Shown here piece by piece: positions 44,482 to 52,569 of a DNA stretch of 64,000 nucleotides; position 1 is the stretch's first letter, and every line of letters starts with the position of its first letter. Below the pieces are notes generated by a model. The model saw nothing but the letters and a program-made list of their open reading frames with translations. It was not told the DNA's origin and did no database searches. A program made the position numbers and the translations under genes. The DNA is from JAXGXT01 sp040772665 (GTDB lineage: Bacteria > Bacillota > Clostridia > Lachnospirales > Anaerotignaceae): assembly GCA_040772665.1 (NCBI GenBank), contig JAXGXT010000007.1, forward strand, positions 51,388 to 115,387, read 5' to 3'.

Positions 44482-45570
44482 TTATTTGTTTTGCATTTCA
44501 AATTTAGCCATAAATTCCACAAGGGCTTTAACCCCTTCTGTAGGCATTGCATTATATATTGAAGCACGCATGCCGCCAACTGTGCGGTGACCTTTAAGGT
44601 TAACAAACCCCTTTGCTGCTGCTTCTTTAATAAATTTTGAATTAAGCTCTTCTGTGGGAAGAATAAAGGGTGCGTTCATAAGGGAACGATCCTTTGGAAC
44701 AACAGTGCCTTTAAACAAACTGCTGTTATCTAAAAAGTCATATAACATTGAAGCTTTTTCTTCATTGATTTTCTGCATTGCGTCAACTCCGCCCATTTCC
44801 TTAACCCACTCAAAAACAAGACCTGCAAAATATATGGAATATGTAGGAGGGGTGTTATAGAGTGAATTCTCTTTGGCATGGGTGTCATATTTAAGCATTG
44901 TAGGTGTTATGTCCATTGCATTTCCCATAAGGTCGTTACGAACAATGGCTATTGTAAGACCAGCAGGGCCAAGGTTTTTTTGTGCACCTGCAAAAATCAG
45001 ACCGAATTTTGTTATGTCGTAGTTTTCTGCAAGAATATTTGAACTCATATCTGCGACAATAGGAACACCGCTTGTTTTAGGTATTGCAGAGTTTGGAATA
45101 TGGGTTCCGTAGATTGTGTTATTGGCTGTAAGGTAAAAATAGTCTGCATCTTTATCAAATGTAGATGGGTCAAGGTTTGGGATATAGTTAAACACAGCAT
45201 CTTCAGAAGATGCAACAACATTTACCTTTCCGTATTTTTTTGCTTCTTGTATTGCTTTTTTGCTCCATTGGCCTGTGTTTACATAGTCGGCTTTATTATT
45301 TTTATTCATAAGGTTAAGGGGAATCATTGCAAATTGAGTGCTGCCGCCGCCTTGTAAAAAAAGTATAGAATAATTTTCAGGCACAGCCATAAGCTCTCTT
45401 AAGTTTTTTTCTGCACCAAAAATAATGTTTTCATAGTCTTTTGAGCGATGGCTCATCTCCATAACTGACATGCCTGAACTGCCGTAAGAAACAAATTCTT
45501 TTTGAGCACGCTCAAGAACCTCAAGAGGCAGCATACTTGGGCCTGCCGAAAAATTATAAACTCTGTTCAT
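44482..45570 (-). CDS. serC: Phosphoserine aminotransferase
   Basis: The 362-residue product has the SerC motifs YNFSAGPSMLPLEVLERAQ, GGGSTQFAMIPLN, the PLP-lysine region LIFAGAQKNLGPAGLTI and the C-terminal KGHRTVGGMRASIYNAMP. It transfers the amino group of glutamate to 3-phosphohydroxypyruvate, the second step of serine synthesis. It is the first gene after the T-box leader (at 45711). Start ATG follows TAGGAGGT. Confidence 0.96.
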   Translation of the reverse strand: MNRVYNFSAGPSMLPLEVLERAQKEFVSYGSSGMSVMEMSHRSKDYENIIFGAEKNLRELMAVPENYSILFLQGGGSTQFAMIPLNLMNKNNKADYVNTGQWSKKAIQEAKKYGKVNVVASSEDAVFNYIPNLDPSTFDKDADYFYLTANNTIYGTHIPNSAIPKTSGVPIVADMSSNILAENYDITKFGLIFAGAQKNLGPAGLTIAIVRNDLMGNAMDITPTMLKYDTHAKENSLYNTPPTYSIYFAGLVFEWVKEMGGVDAMQKINEEKASMLYDFLDNSSLFKGTVVPKDRSLMNAPFILPTEELNSKFIKEAAAKGFVNLKGHRTVGGMRASIYNAMPTEGVKALVEFMAKFEMQNK

Positions 45571-45710
45571 TAAAAAACCTCCTAATAATGATAAAATACT
45601 AAAATCTAAAACCGAAGAAACTTTTTTGGCAAGGTTTTTATTTAAGCCTTTGTTTTATGAAGGCATATTTTATTTTGCCGCATATATTCTCATATGGTCT
45701 TAAATGAAAT

Positions 45711-45747
45711 AAAAAAACCCTCGCCCCATAAAACTCTGGGACGAGAG
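45711..45747 (-). terminator. Terminator of the serC T-box leader
   Basis: On the minus strand a 10-bp stem, CTCTCGTCCC with GGGGCGAGGG including two T-G pairs, loop AGAGTTTTAT, then seven T. An alternative AAAACTCT/AGAGTTTT hairpin overlaps it. Confidence 0.8.
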
Positions 45748-45977
45748 TTTTGTTCTCCCGCGTTGCCACCCGAATTGATATGTATAATTATTTACACATA
45801 TCCTCTCTTTCTGCTGTAAAGGGCAGAACCCTTCCGACTCATCGCCGGCAACTACAAAAGTGGAACACCTAATTTCACTAATCGGCTTTCACCGGCCGCC
45901 GACTCTCTGATTAGCTTAAAAAGGTTAGGCTTTTGTCACTGTTTTTTTGCTGTGTACAAATGTGTTTATTTATAGAT
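45711..45977 (-). promoter_or_regulatory. Serine T-box leader of serC-serA-DUF1015
   Basis: On the minus strand the Stem I distal motif GGTGAAAGCC lies at about 45884-45893. A TCC (Ser) triplet at 45862-45864 lies where a specifier should be, followed by A as usual. The T-box GGGTGGCAACGCGG is at 45758-45771. The terminator follows. Uncharged tRNA-Ser would open expression of the operon. Confidence 0.88.
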
Positions 45978-45983
45978 GAGAAG

Positions 45984-46011
45984 ATTATAACACATTATGT
46001 TTATTTTGCAA
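45984..46011 (-). promoter_or_regulatory. SigA-type promoter of the serC operon
   Basis: On the minus strand TTGCAA (46006-46011), 16 bases, TATAAT (45984-45989), immediately upstream of the T-box leader. Confidence 0.65.
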
Positions 46012-46163
46012 GGGGTTTTTATAATCTTTTCATTTTAAATTAAATTCAAAGAAAATTTTAAATATTTTTTTAAGGAATATTAACCAGTTTAAAATTTATA
46101 TTTTTTATCATACTAATATTGCCTGAAAAAGCAGGCTTAATTTCCGTGAAAGAGGGGAAAATC

Positions 46164-46334
46164 ATGAACAAATTAACAACAGGCTTAGTTATTGGCAGTT
46201 TAATGGGTGTTGCAGGAGCAGGATATTTAAGGATGAACAACAGCGCAAGAAAAAAAGTTGTTCGAAAGGGCAAGAAAATTATGAACAAGGCAGAAAACAT
46301 GATTGATGACATGTCATCTGCCGATATGTGGTAA
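46164..46334 (+). CDS. Small YtxH-like protein
   Basis: The product is 56 residues from ATG 46164, ten bases after AGAGGGG; a longer frame to 46119 lacks a site. It has a glycine-rich hydrophobic N-terminal segment (LTTGLVIGSLMGVAGAGYL) followed by a basic then acidic helix (ARKKVVRKGKKIMNKAENMI). This is the pattern of YtxH-type general-stress membrane-associated proteins. A single N-terminal membrane helix is likely. It stands alone between the serC leader and the MATE gene. Confidence 0.7.
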   Translation: MNKLTTGLVIGSLMGVAGAGYLRMNNSARKKVVRKGKKIMNKAENMIDDMSSADMW

Positions 46335-46387
46335 GTTAAGATACGGGGCAGTATAAAATGACTGCCTCAAGCGGAGTTTTCCGCAAA

Positions 46388-46427
46388 AACAGCCGATTTA
46401 AGATATAGTTTACTTAAATCGGCTGTT
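46388..46427. terminator. Terminator between the small gene and the MATE gene
   Basis: A perfect 15-bp stem (AACAGCCGATTTAAG with its complement) and 10-base loop. On the minus strand a TTTTTG tract follows, serving the MATE gene; it may also stop the small rightward gene. Confidence 0.75.
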
Positions 46428-46443
46428 AGATATAAAATTTCAA

Positions 46444-47775
46444 TTATGCATATCCATAAAGTTTTCTGTATTTATAAATAAATGCGGTTGACATAAACAA
46501 TGTTAAAAGTTCTGCCAAAGGAACGGAAAGCCAAACACCCTTAATTCCAATATATGACGGAAGAATAAGTATTCCCGAAACAAGGAATAAAAATGTTCTT
46601 GCCATTGAAATCACAGCGGAAACTTTTCCGTTGCCCAAGGCGGTAAAAAGTGCAGAGGCATATATATTAATGCCTGCAAATATATAGCTTAGGGCAAAAA
46701 GGGGAAAGCCGCCTAAGGCTATCAAGTATGGGTTGCTTCCCTTTTTAACAAATATCTCAATAAGGGGAGATTCAAAAATAATTGAAAGTACATATATAAT
46801 AACAGAAGATATACAAATAAAGCTGATGCTTATTTTAAATATTTTTTTGAGATTGTCTATATCTTTTTTACCATAGTTAAAACTTACAATGGGTGCAACA
46901 CCATCTGAATAGCCCATATATATTGCAGTTAGTGTAAACTGGGCGTAAAGTATTATTGCAATTGCGGCGGCACCATCTTCTCCTGCAAGTTTTATCATGG
47001 TTATGTTAAAAAGGAAGGTGGTTACAGAGGTTGCCATGTTTGTTACCATTTCTGACATTCCGTTAGAGCAGCTGTTTAAAAGAAAAGATAAATCCATTTT
47101 TGGCTTTACAAAATATAAAAAACTTTTTTTACAGTAAGTAAAATATAGAAGCCCTGTCAAAGCGGGAATGCAAAACCCTATTCCTGTGGCAAGGGCGGCA
47201 CCTGAAATGCCCATATCAAAAATTGCTATAAAAGTATAATCTAAAACTATATTTGTGACTCCTGCGGCAATTGTGCTTATAAGGCCTAAGTGGGGTTTGC
47301 CTGCTGTAACAAACAAAAACTGAAAAAGCATTTGAAGTATGCCCATTGGAAAAAACAATGTTAACATCCATAAATAGCTTTTGCTGTAGTGATGCAAAGA
47401 AGGGGTTGCGCCAAGTATTTCAACTATATCATCAATAAAAATCAGAGATAATATTGTTACAACAAGGCTTAGAAATATTCCGAATATCACTATTAGAGAA
47501 AAGTCGCTTCTTGCTTCTTCATAAAGCCCTTCGCCCATTTTTCTTGCAATTATTGCACTTGAGCCTGTGGCAAGCATTATGGAAATAGCTATAATTGTGC
47601 TTTGTATTGGATACACAATGTTTATTGCACTTAGTGCATCAGGGCCTATTAAGTTTGAAACAAAGGCTCCGTCTACCATTGTATACATTGATATAAAAAT
47701 CAGCATAACAATTGTAGGAGCTGTAAATTTAAACAATGAAAAGAAAGTAATGCTTCTTCCAAGATTGTTATTCAC
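46444..47775 (-). CDS. MATE-family efflux transporter
   Basis: The product is 443 residues from GTG 47775 (GAGGTG site seven bases upstream); an in-frame ATG at 47790 overlaps that site. About 12 hydrophobic segments form the two MATE halves, with the family motifs ISMYTMVDGAFVSNLIGPDA and YSDGVAPIVSFNYG. MATE carriers export organic cations or drugs using sodium or proton gradients. The substrate is unknown. It has its own promoter (47813) and is not in an operon. Confidence 0.93.
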   Translation of the reverse strand: MNNNLGRSITFFSLFKFTAPTIVMLIFISMYTMVDGAFVSNLIGPDALSAINIVYPIQSTIIAISIMLATGSSAIIARKMGEGLYEEARSDFSLIVIFGIFLSLVVTILSLIFIDDIVEILGATPSLHHYSKSYLWMLTLFFPMGILQMLFQFLFVTAGKPHLGLISTIAAGVTNIVLDYTFIAIFDMGISGAALATGIGFCIPALTGLLYFTYCKKSFLYFVKPKMDLSFLLNSCSNGMSEMVTNMATSVTTFLFNITMIKLAGEDGAAAIAIILYAQFTLTAIYMGYSDGVAPIVSFNYGKKDIDNLKKIFKISISFICISSVIIYVLSIIFESPLIEIFVKKGSNPYLIALGGFPLFALSYIFAGINIYASALFTALGNGKVSAVISMARTFLFLVSGILILPSYIGIKGVWLSVPLAELLTLFMSTAFIYKYRKLYGYA

Positions 47776-47812
47776 TGTAAAACACCTCATTATAGATTTT
47801 AAAGCTTTTGAA

Positions 47813-47841
47813 ATTATATAGGAATAAAAGAAATAATTCAA
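47813..47841 (-). promoter_or_regulatory. SigA-type promoter of the MATE gene
   Basis: On the minus strand TTGAAT (47836-47841), 17 bases, TATAAT (47813-47818), about 40 bases before the GTG start. Confidence 0.6.
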
Positions 47842-47994
47842 TTAAAAACAGAAACTATGTAAAAAATTTATTATTTAAATAGTTACGTAAACAAATTTTA
47901 AGAATTAAAATTGATTTTAAACTGTGAAAGCAATGAAAAATATGTTAAACTTAAACAATAGATCATATTTTGTAAAAAATAGAGGAGTGATAAT

Positions 47995-50319
47995 ATGAAA
48001 AAAACATTAGCGGTTATTTTATCTGCAGTAGTTACCATTGGCTCAACAGTTTCAGCTATGGCGGGCACAGTTTTTTCGGACATAAATAATGTTCCGTGGT
48101 CAGGTGCAGAGGCTTATATAACAAAGGTTGCTGATTTAGGGCTTATGGTTGGAGAAAAAACTTCTGATGGAACAAGTATTTTCAGAGCGAAAGACAGCGT
48201 TACATATTCTGAAACGGTTCAGCTTGTTTATAACATTTTAAAAAATGATAAAAAAGCTTCCGATTCAGACGCAAGAGTGATTAAGTGGAAACCTGCACTT
48301 GAAGGATATAAAATTCCCCAGTGGGCACATCAAGCAGTTTCTTATGGTTTAGAGAAAGAAATTGTAACAGTGAAAGACCTTGAAGGTTTTATTAAAAATG
48401 GTAATAGTGCAAATGCAACACGAGAAGATGTTGCTGTAATTTTTGGACGGGCATTGAGTGAAGATTATCCTATTAAAAACAATCCTCTTTTGGATTTTAA
48501 TGACAGGGCAAAGGTTACGTCTTCTGCGGCACCATATGTTAATCTTCTTTATGAATTAAAGATTCTTGTTGGGGACGATAATAAAAACTTTAACCCTAAA
48601 AATTATATTAATAGAGCAGAAATGGCTGTTGTGACAACTAAAACCTACAGCGTTGTTACAGGAGAGGAAATTAACATTGGAGTTGGTGAAATAACAGGAA
48701 CCGTTATAGGAGTTACAGATTCAGGGTCTAAAAGAACACTTGAAATTAAGCTTAGTGACGGGAAAATCATGAAGCTTACAGGAACAGGTTCTACACCTAC
48801 AACATATGAAGGCAAGGAAATAAGCTTTGCGGAAATAACAGCAGGCGATAACCTTACTGTTACATATTCTGCAGACACCATTACAAAGGTTATTGTAAAC
48901 TTTGATTTTATAAAGGCATCAGAGGAATCAGTAAGCGGAACAATAAACTACATGACAAGTGAAAGAATAACAATCAATAAAAACATAGGAGGTTCTGATG
49001 TTTATAATCTTTCGCCTTTGGCAAGCATAAAGCTTAATAATGAAGATGCATCTGTAAGCCAGATTACAAGGATTATTGATAACGGAGTTACTGTGAACGT
49101 TACGGTTAAGCTTTCTGGAGGAATTGTTACGGCAGTGAGCGCACAAGGTCTTGAAGACACTGTTCAAGGTGTTATAACAAAAATTACAAACAATGAAATA
49201 ACAATTAAACGTACGGGAGGAACCTCCAAAATATATGGAATTTCAAATTACGTTACAGTAAGGTATGAAGATAAATCTTCAAGATTAAAAGAAGTTACAA
49301 ATGCTGTTTCTGACGGAATAGAGGTTTACGTTGTTGCCACTCTTGATAAATCAGGGGATGTGGAAAAAATTGCTGCCAATATTTCAAAAGACGGCGGAGT
49401 ATATTCAGGTGCTGTAAAGAAACTTACTGAAGAGAGAATTACAATAGTTGATTCAGAGGGAAAAAGCACATATTATGATATAGATAAAAATGCAGTTGCT
49501 GTTTTTGAAGAGAAATCTATTACTCTTTACAGTCTTGTAAGGAAGTTTGATGACGGAACAGCCCTTTCGGCAAAAATTTATCTTAACAGTTCAGGGCAAG
49601 TTGCAAAAATTGATTCAAGCCTTGAAGACAATAATTTAGGAACAATTTCAAGCATTTCTCAAAGGGATATAACGATTAAAACAAACAGCGGCATTGAAAG
49701 AAAGCTTCTTTTAGACCAGGATGTTGTTGTAAGGTTTGGAACGGAAACAGATTTATTAACAACACTTATTGATGTTTATGAAAAGGGAAAAACTGAGGTT
49801 ACACTTACATTAAACAGCAAAGATGTTGTTGTAAGAATTGTTGCTGACATAGATTCGAAAAAATATGATGTTATTTCCGGTGATGTTTCAGCGGTAGGGG
49901 CTGACAGTATAAAAATCGGAAACAAAACAATATATATTTCATCTTCAACAACAGTAAAAGTAGATGGCAAGGAATCTTCGTCTTCAGATATATATAAACG
50001 ATATCAAAGAGGGGAAGTGCTTTATGCAAGGGTTGCTTTTTCAGATAACTTGGCAAGAACCATAACAGCAACTGTTGAAGAAGCCACAGGAAAAGTAACA
50101 AATCTTGTAAAGGGACAAATTACAATTTCTACAAGCTCCGGTCAGGTTACATATGATTTAACCGAAAATAAAGATCTGACAATAAAAATCGACGGCTCAA
50201 GAATAGACACTGATTTTTCAGAGTTTTATTCACTTTGGTTTATAGGCAAAAATAATTATGATGTTGAGCTTTTCTTTGATGATGGAAAAGTTATAAAGAT
50301 TTTGGCAAAAACATTATAA
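47995..50319 (+). CDS. SLH-domain surface protein with tandem repeats
   Basis: The product is 774 residues. Signal peptide with cut near AMA (22-24), then three SLH domains (25-85, 105-155 and 165-222; INRAEMAVVTTKTY closes the last). Residues 230-774 are about seven repeats of 70-80 residues, each with the rhythm G-x-I-x-x-I then an ITI strand, a Tyr or Leu strand, and a V-x-x-I end (for example QGVITKITNNEITIK and LGTISSISQRDITIK). It would be bound to the wall by SLH domains. I do not recognise the repeat. Codon use resembles neighbours. Confidence 0.9.
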   Translation: MKKTLAVILSAVVTIGSTVSAMAGTVFSDINNVPWSGAEAYITKVADLGLMVGEKTSDGTSIFRAKDSVTYSETVQLVYNILKNDKKASDSDARVIKWKPALEGYKIPQWAHQAVSYGLEKEIVTVKDLEGFIKNGNSANATREDVAVIFGRALSEDYPIKNNPLLDFNDRAKVTSSAAPYVNLLYELKILVGDDNKNFNPKNYINRAEMAVVTTKTYSVVTGEEINIGVGEITGTVIGVTDSGSKRTLEIKLSDGKIMKLTGTGSTPTTYEGKEISFAEITAGDNLTVTYSADTITKVIVNFDFIKASEESVSGTINYMTSERITINKNIGGSDVYNLSPLASIKLNNEDASVSQITRIIDNGVTVNVTVKLSGGIVTAVSAQGLEDTVQGVITKITNNEITIKRTGGTSKIYGISNYVTVRYEDKSSRLKEVTNAVSDGIEVYVVATLDKSGDVEKIAANISKDGGVYSGAVKKLTEERITIVDSEGKSTYYDIDKNAVAVFEEKSITLYSLVRKFDDGTALSAKIYLNSSGQVAKIDSSLEDNNLGTISSISQRDITIKTNSGIERKLLLDQDVVVRFGTETDLLTTLIDVYEKGKTEVTLTLNSKDVVVRIVADIDSKKYDVISGDVSAVGADSIKIGNKTIYISSSTTVKVDGKESSSSDIYKRYQRGEVLYARVAFSDNLARTITATVEEATGKVTNLVKGQITISTSSGQVTYDLTENKDLTIKIDGSRIDTDFSEFYSLWFIGKNNYDVELFFDDGKVIKILAKTL

Positions 50320-50397
50320 TTTAACAAAGGAATAACATCAAAGCATATGATTTAGGGAATGTGCCAAGAAAGTCCATAGGTTAAAAGTTTAATTAAT

Positions 50398-50446
50398 AAA
50401 AAGCATCTTTAGATTTAAGCTGTACTTAAAAATAAAGGTGCTTTTT
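50398..50446 (+). terminator. Terminator after the second SLH gene
   Basis: A 14-bp stem (AAAAAGCATCTTTA with TAAAGGTGCTTTTT, one T-G pair) and 21-base loop, ending in a T-run. Confidence 0.75.
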
Positions 50447-50542
50447 AAATTATAACTCCAAGCTTTATTTCTTTAGTTATGACCATGCATTATTAAAAAA
50501 TATATTCATATTATAGAATATATTAAAGCTAAGGAGTTTTTT

Positions 50543-50980
50543 ATGGATAGAAAGATTGGCAATAATCCTTTTAACGCTGTTGATCATGGTGCGGAGCCTT
50601 ATATATTTAATATTGATAAGGACACAATGAAAAACACAAATTTCAGAACTGCAATATGGACTGGGTCTTACTTACAAATTACTTTGATGAGCCTTAAAGT
50701 AGGAGAGTCTATTGGGGTTGAAATGCATACTGATGTAGACCAGTTTATAAGAGTTGAGGATGGGTATGCCCTTGTGGAAATGGGCAATTCAAAGGATAGG
50801 CTTTATTATAAAATGAGCATAGATGATGATTATGCGGCGGTTATTCCTGCCGGAACATGGCATAATATTACAAATACAGGGAGAGCTCCGCTTAAACTGT
50901 ATTCAATATATGCACCTCCTGAGCATAATTTTGGAACGGTTCACAAAACAAAAGAAGAGGCAGAAGAAGAGCATCACTGA
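50543..50980 (+). CDS. Cupin-domain protein
   Basis: The 145-residue product is a single cupin barrel. The first motif is degenerate (GVEMHTDVDQFIRVEDG, one His only), the second is clear (IPAGTWHNITNTG, fitting PxGxxHxxxN). Cupins bind a metal and a small molecule; the reaction is not predictable here. The tail is Glu- and His-rich. It has its own AAGGAG site and a terminator 14 bases after the stop, so it is monocistronic. Confidence 0.85.
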   Translation: MDRKIGNNPFNAVDHGAEPYIFNIDKDTMKNTNFRTAIWTGSYLQITLMSLKVGESIGVEMHTDVDQFIRVEDGYALVEMGNSKDRLYYKMSIDDDYAAVIPAGTWHNITNTGRAPLKLYSIYAPPEHNFGTVHKTKEEAEEEHH

Positions 50981-50994
50981 AAAAGGTTTAAAAT

Positions 50995-51029
50995 TTCCGC
51001 TTTAATCTTTAAAATTAAGGCGGATTTTT
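50995..51029 (+). terminator. Terminator after the cupin gene
   Basis: TTCCGCTTTAAT pairs with ATTAAGGCGGA (one mispair) and is followed by five T. Confidence 0.75.
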
Positions 51030-51078
51030 ATTATAGTAATTTTAGTTATAGTGCATATTAAAAAAGCGGCTGAATAAT

Positions 51079-51276
51079 TTATTTTTCATTAAGTTCCCAC
51101 AAAAATTTTAAATAATCACGAACAGAGCATTTTTGCTTTTCATTTAGTTGTGAATACATTAAAATAAAGTCCAAACAATCAGTTTCTTCATCAAGAATGT
51201 CTTTAAATGTTTCATAAGTCTGATTTTTATTTGAATTATGGTTTTTCAGTGAGTACAGATTGTTTTTTTTAGCCAT
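51079..51276 (-). CDS. Hypothetical 65-residue protein
   Basis: A short frame with an AAAGGAT ribosome site nine bases before its ATG. The product is charged, with an Asn/Lys-rich start and a helical second half (MYSQLNEKQKCSVRDYLKFL). I do not recognise it, and there is no membrane segment. Its convergent partner is the cupin. It is probably real because of the site and position, but is unproven. Confidence 0.5.
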   Translation of the reverse strand: MAKKNNLYSLKNHNSNKNQTYETFKDILDEETDCLDFILMYSQLNEKQKCSVRDYLKFLWELNEK

Positions 51277-51594
51277 AATAATTATCCTTTCATTTTAAAT
51301 TTTACACTGAGTTTTAAAATTAGGAAAAAATTATAATTTATAGTTATACTTAAATAGTATACTATACAAACGGTTAAAAAACCAATATGATATTTAAATA
51401 AGTTTTTAAAATGTAACCTTTCAAACTTTTAATATAAAAGATTAATAATATAAAATTTAGTGTGAGTATAAAGTTTTAATTATTTATAGCCAATTTATTT
51501 TTTTATTCGTATATATTAAAGTTAGTAAGAAAATTATGCGATTTTAAAAAAGAGAGTTTTTAAATTTAATTATGAAAAAAATTCACCAATTTCC

Positions 51595-51608
51595 CTTTGT
51601 CGACAAAG
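51595..51608. promoter_or_regulatory. 14-bp perfect palindrome upstream of radical SAM promoter
   Basis: CTTTGTCGACAAAG, centred 22 bases upstream of the -35. Such a site could be an operator for a dimeric regulator; I cannot name one. Confidence 0.4.
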
Positions 51609-51623
51609 TAATAAATGTTATGG

Positions 51624-51652
51624 TTGATAAAATAGCTAAAAAAACCTATAAT
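51624..51652 (+). promoter_or_regulatory. SigA-type promoter of the radical SAM operon
   Basis: TTGATA (51624-51629), 17 bases, TATAAT (51647-51652), 35 bases before the ATG. Confidence 0.75.
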
Positions 51653-51687
51653 ATAAAGGTATAAAGATTATAGAAAGAGGTATTTTT

Positions 51688-52560
51688 ATGAGATATGAAG
51701 GTGCGGTTTACAGACCTCCCAGTGAAGCGGGAAGTTTAATAATTCAGCTTACAATAGGTTGTGCAAGAAATACATGCACATTTTGCACAATGTTTAAAGA
51801 TAAACAGTTCAGGGTTAGAAAACTTGATGATGTTGTTGAAGACCTTCTTATGGCAAGAAGATATTACAGCAGAGTTCCTGTAAAAAGGATTTTTCTTGCC
51901 GATGGAGATGCTCTTATTGTTAAAACAAAAGATTTACTTTATATAATGGAAAAAATTAAAGAAATATTTCCTGAGGTTGAAAGAATTTCGGCATACGGAA
52001 CTCCTGCTGATGTGAATTTAAAAAGTGATGAAGAGCTTAAAATGCTTAAAGCAGCAGGCCTTGACATGGTTTATGTGGGCGGTGAAAGCGGTGACGATGA
52101 AGTTCTTAAAGATGTTAAAAAAGGTGTTACGTCAGCTGAAATAATTGAGGCAGGATTAAAGCTTAAAAAAGCCGGAATTATTGTTTCTATTACATTTATT
52201 TCAGGCCTTGGCGGAAGAAAAAGATTTGTTGAACATGCCGTTAATACAGCAAAGACAATAAATGCCATGAAACCTGAATATGTAGGGTTTTTGACTTTGA
52301 TGTTAGAGCCTGGAACAGAGCTTTATGAACAAAAAGAAGCTGGGGAATTTGAACTTTTAGAGCCGAAAGAGATTTTGCAGGAAATGCGGCTGCTTATTGA
52401 AAATATTGATTCCGAGGGCACTGTTTTTCGCTCAAACCATGCCTCAAACTATATTTCTTTAAAGGGCACATTTAATCGTGACAACGAAAGTATGCTTAAA
52501 CAAATTGAAATTGCAGAAAAAAGCGGTGCGCTTAAACCAGAAATGTACAGAGGATTTTAG
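51688..52560 (+). CDS. Radical SAM protein with C-x4-C-x2-C cluster motif
   Basis: The 290-residue product has the iron-sulfur motif C25-ARNT-C30-TF-C33, one residue longer than the usual CxxxCxxC. A GGESGDDEVL segment and a barrel pattern follow (FISGLGGRKRF, GFLTLMLEPGTELYEQKEAG). It resembles COG1032-type radical SAM proteins without a B12 domain. Radical SAM enzymes make a deoxyadenosyl radical from SAM; the substrate here is unknown. It opens an operon with a membrane protein (9 bases on) and an epimerase. Confidence 0.88.
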   Translation: MRYEGAVYRPPSEAGSLIIQLTIGCARNTCTFCTMFKDKQFRVRKLDDVVEDLLMARRYYSRVPVKRIFLADGDALIVKTKDLLYIMEKIKEIFPEVERISAYGTPADVNLKSDEELKMLKAAGLDMVYVGGESGDDEVLKDVKKGVTSAEIIEAGLKLKKAGIIVSITFISGLGGRKRFVEHAVNTAKTINAMKPEYVGFLTLMLEPGTELYEQKEAGEFELLEPKEILQEMRLLIENIDSEGTVFRSNHASNYISLKGTFNRDNESMLKQIEIAEKSGALKPEMYRGF

Positions 52561-52569
52561 GAGGAAAAA

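Larger units (their letters stand above)
45571..46163. other. Intergenic region upstream of serC
   Basis: A 593-base gap. Most is the serine T-box leader with terminator and its promoter. The 140 bases between the leader and the serC start, and 46012-46163, hold nothing I recognise beyond a ribosome site for the small gene at 46164. Confidence 0.6.
51277..51687. other. Intergenic region before the radical SAM gene
   Basis: A 411-base, A+T-rich gap with a 14-bp perfect palindrome (51595-51608) and a promoter (51624-51652). Positions 51300-51590 show no coding frame or hairpin I can support. Confidence 0.6.
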
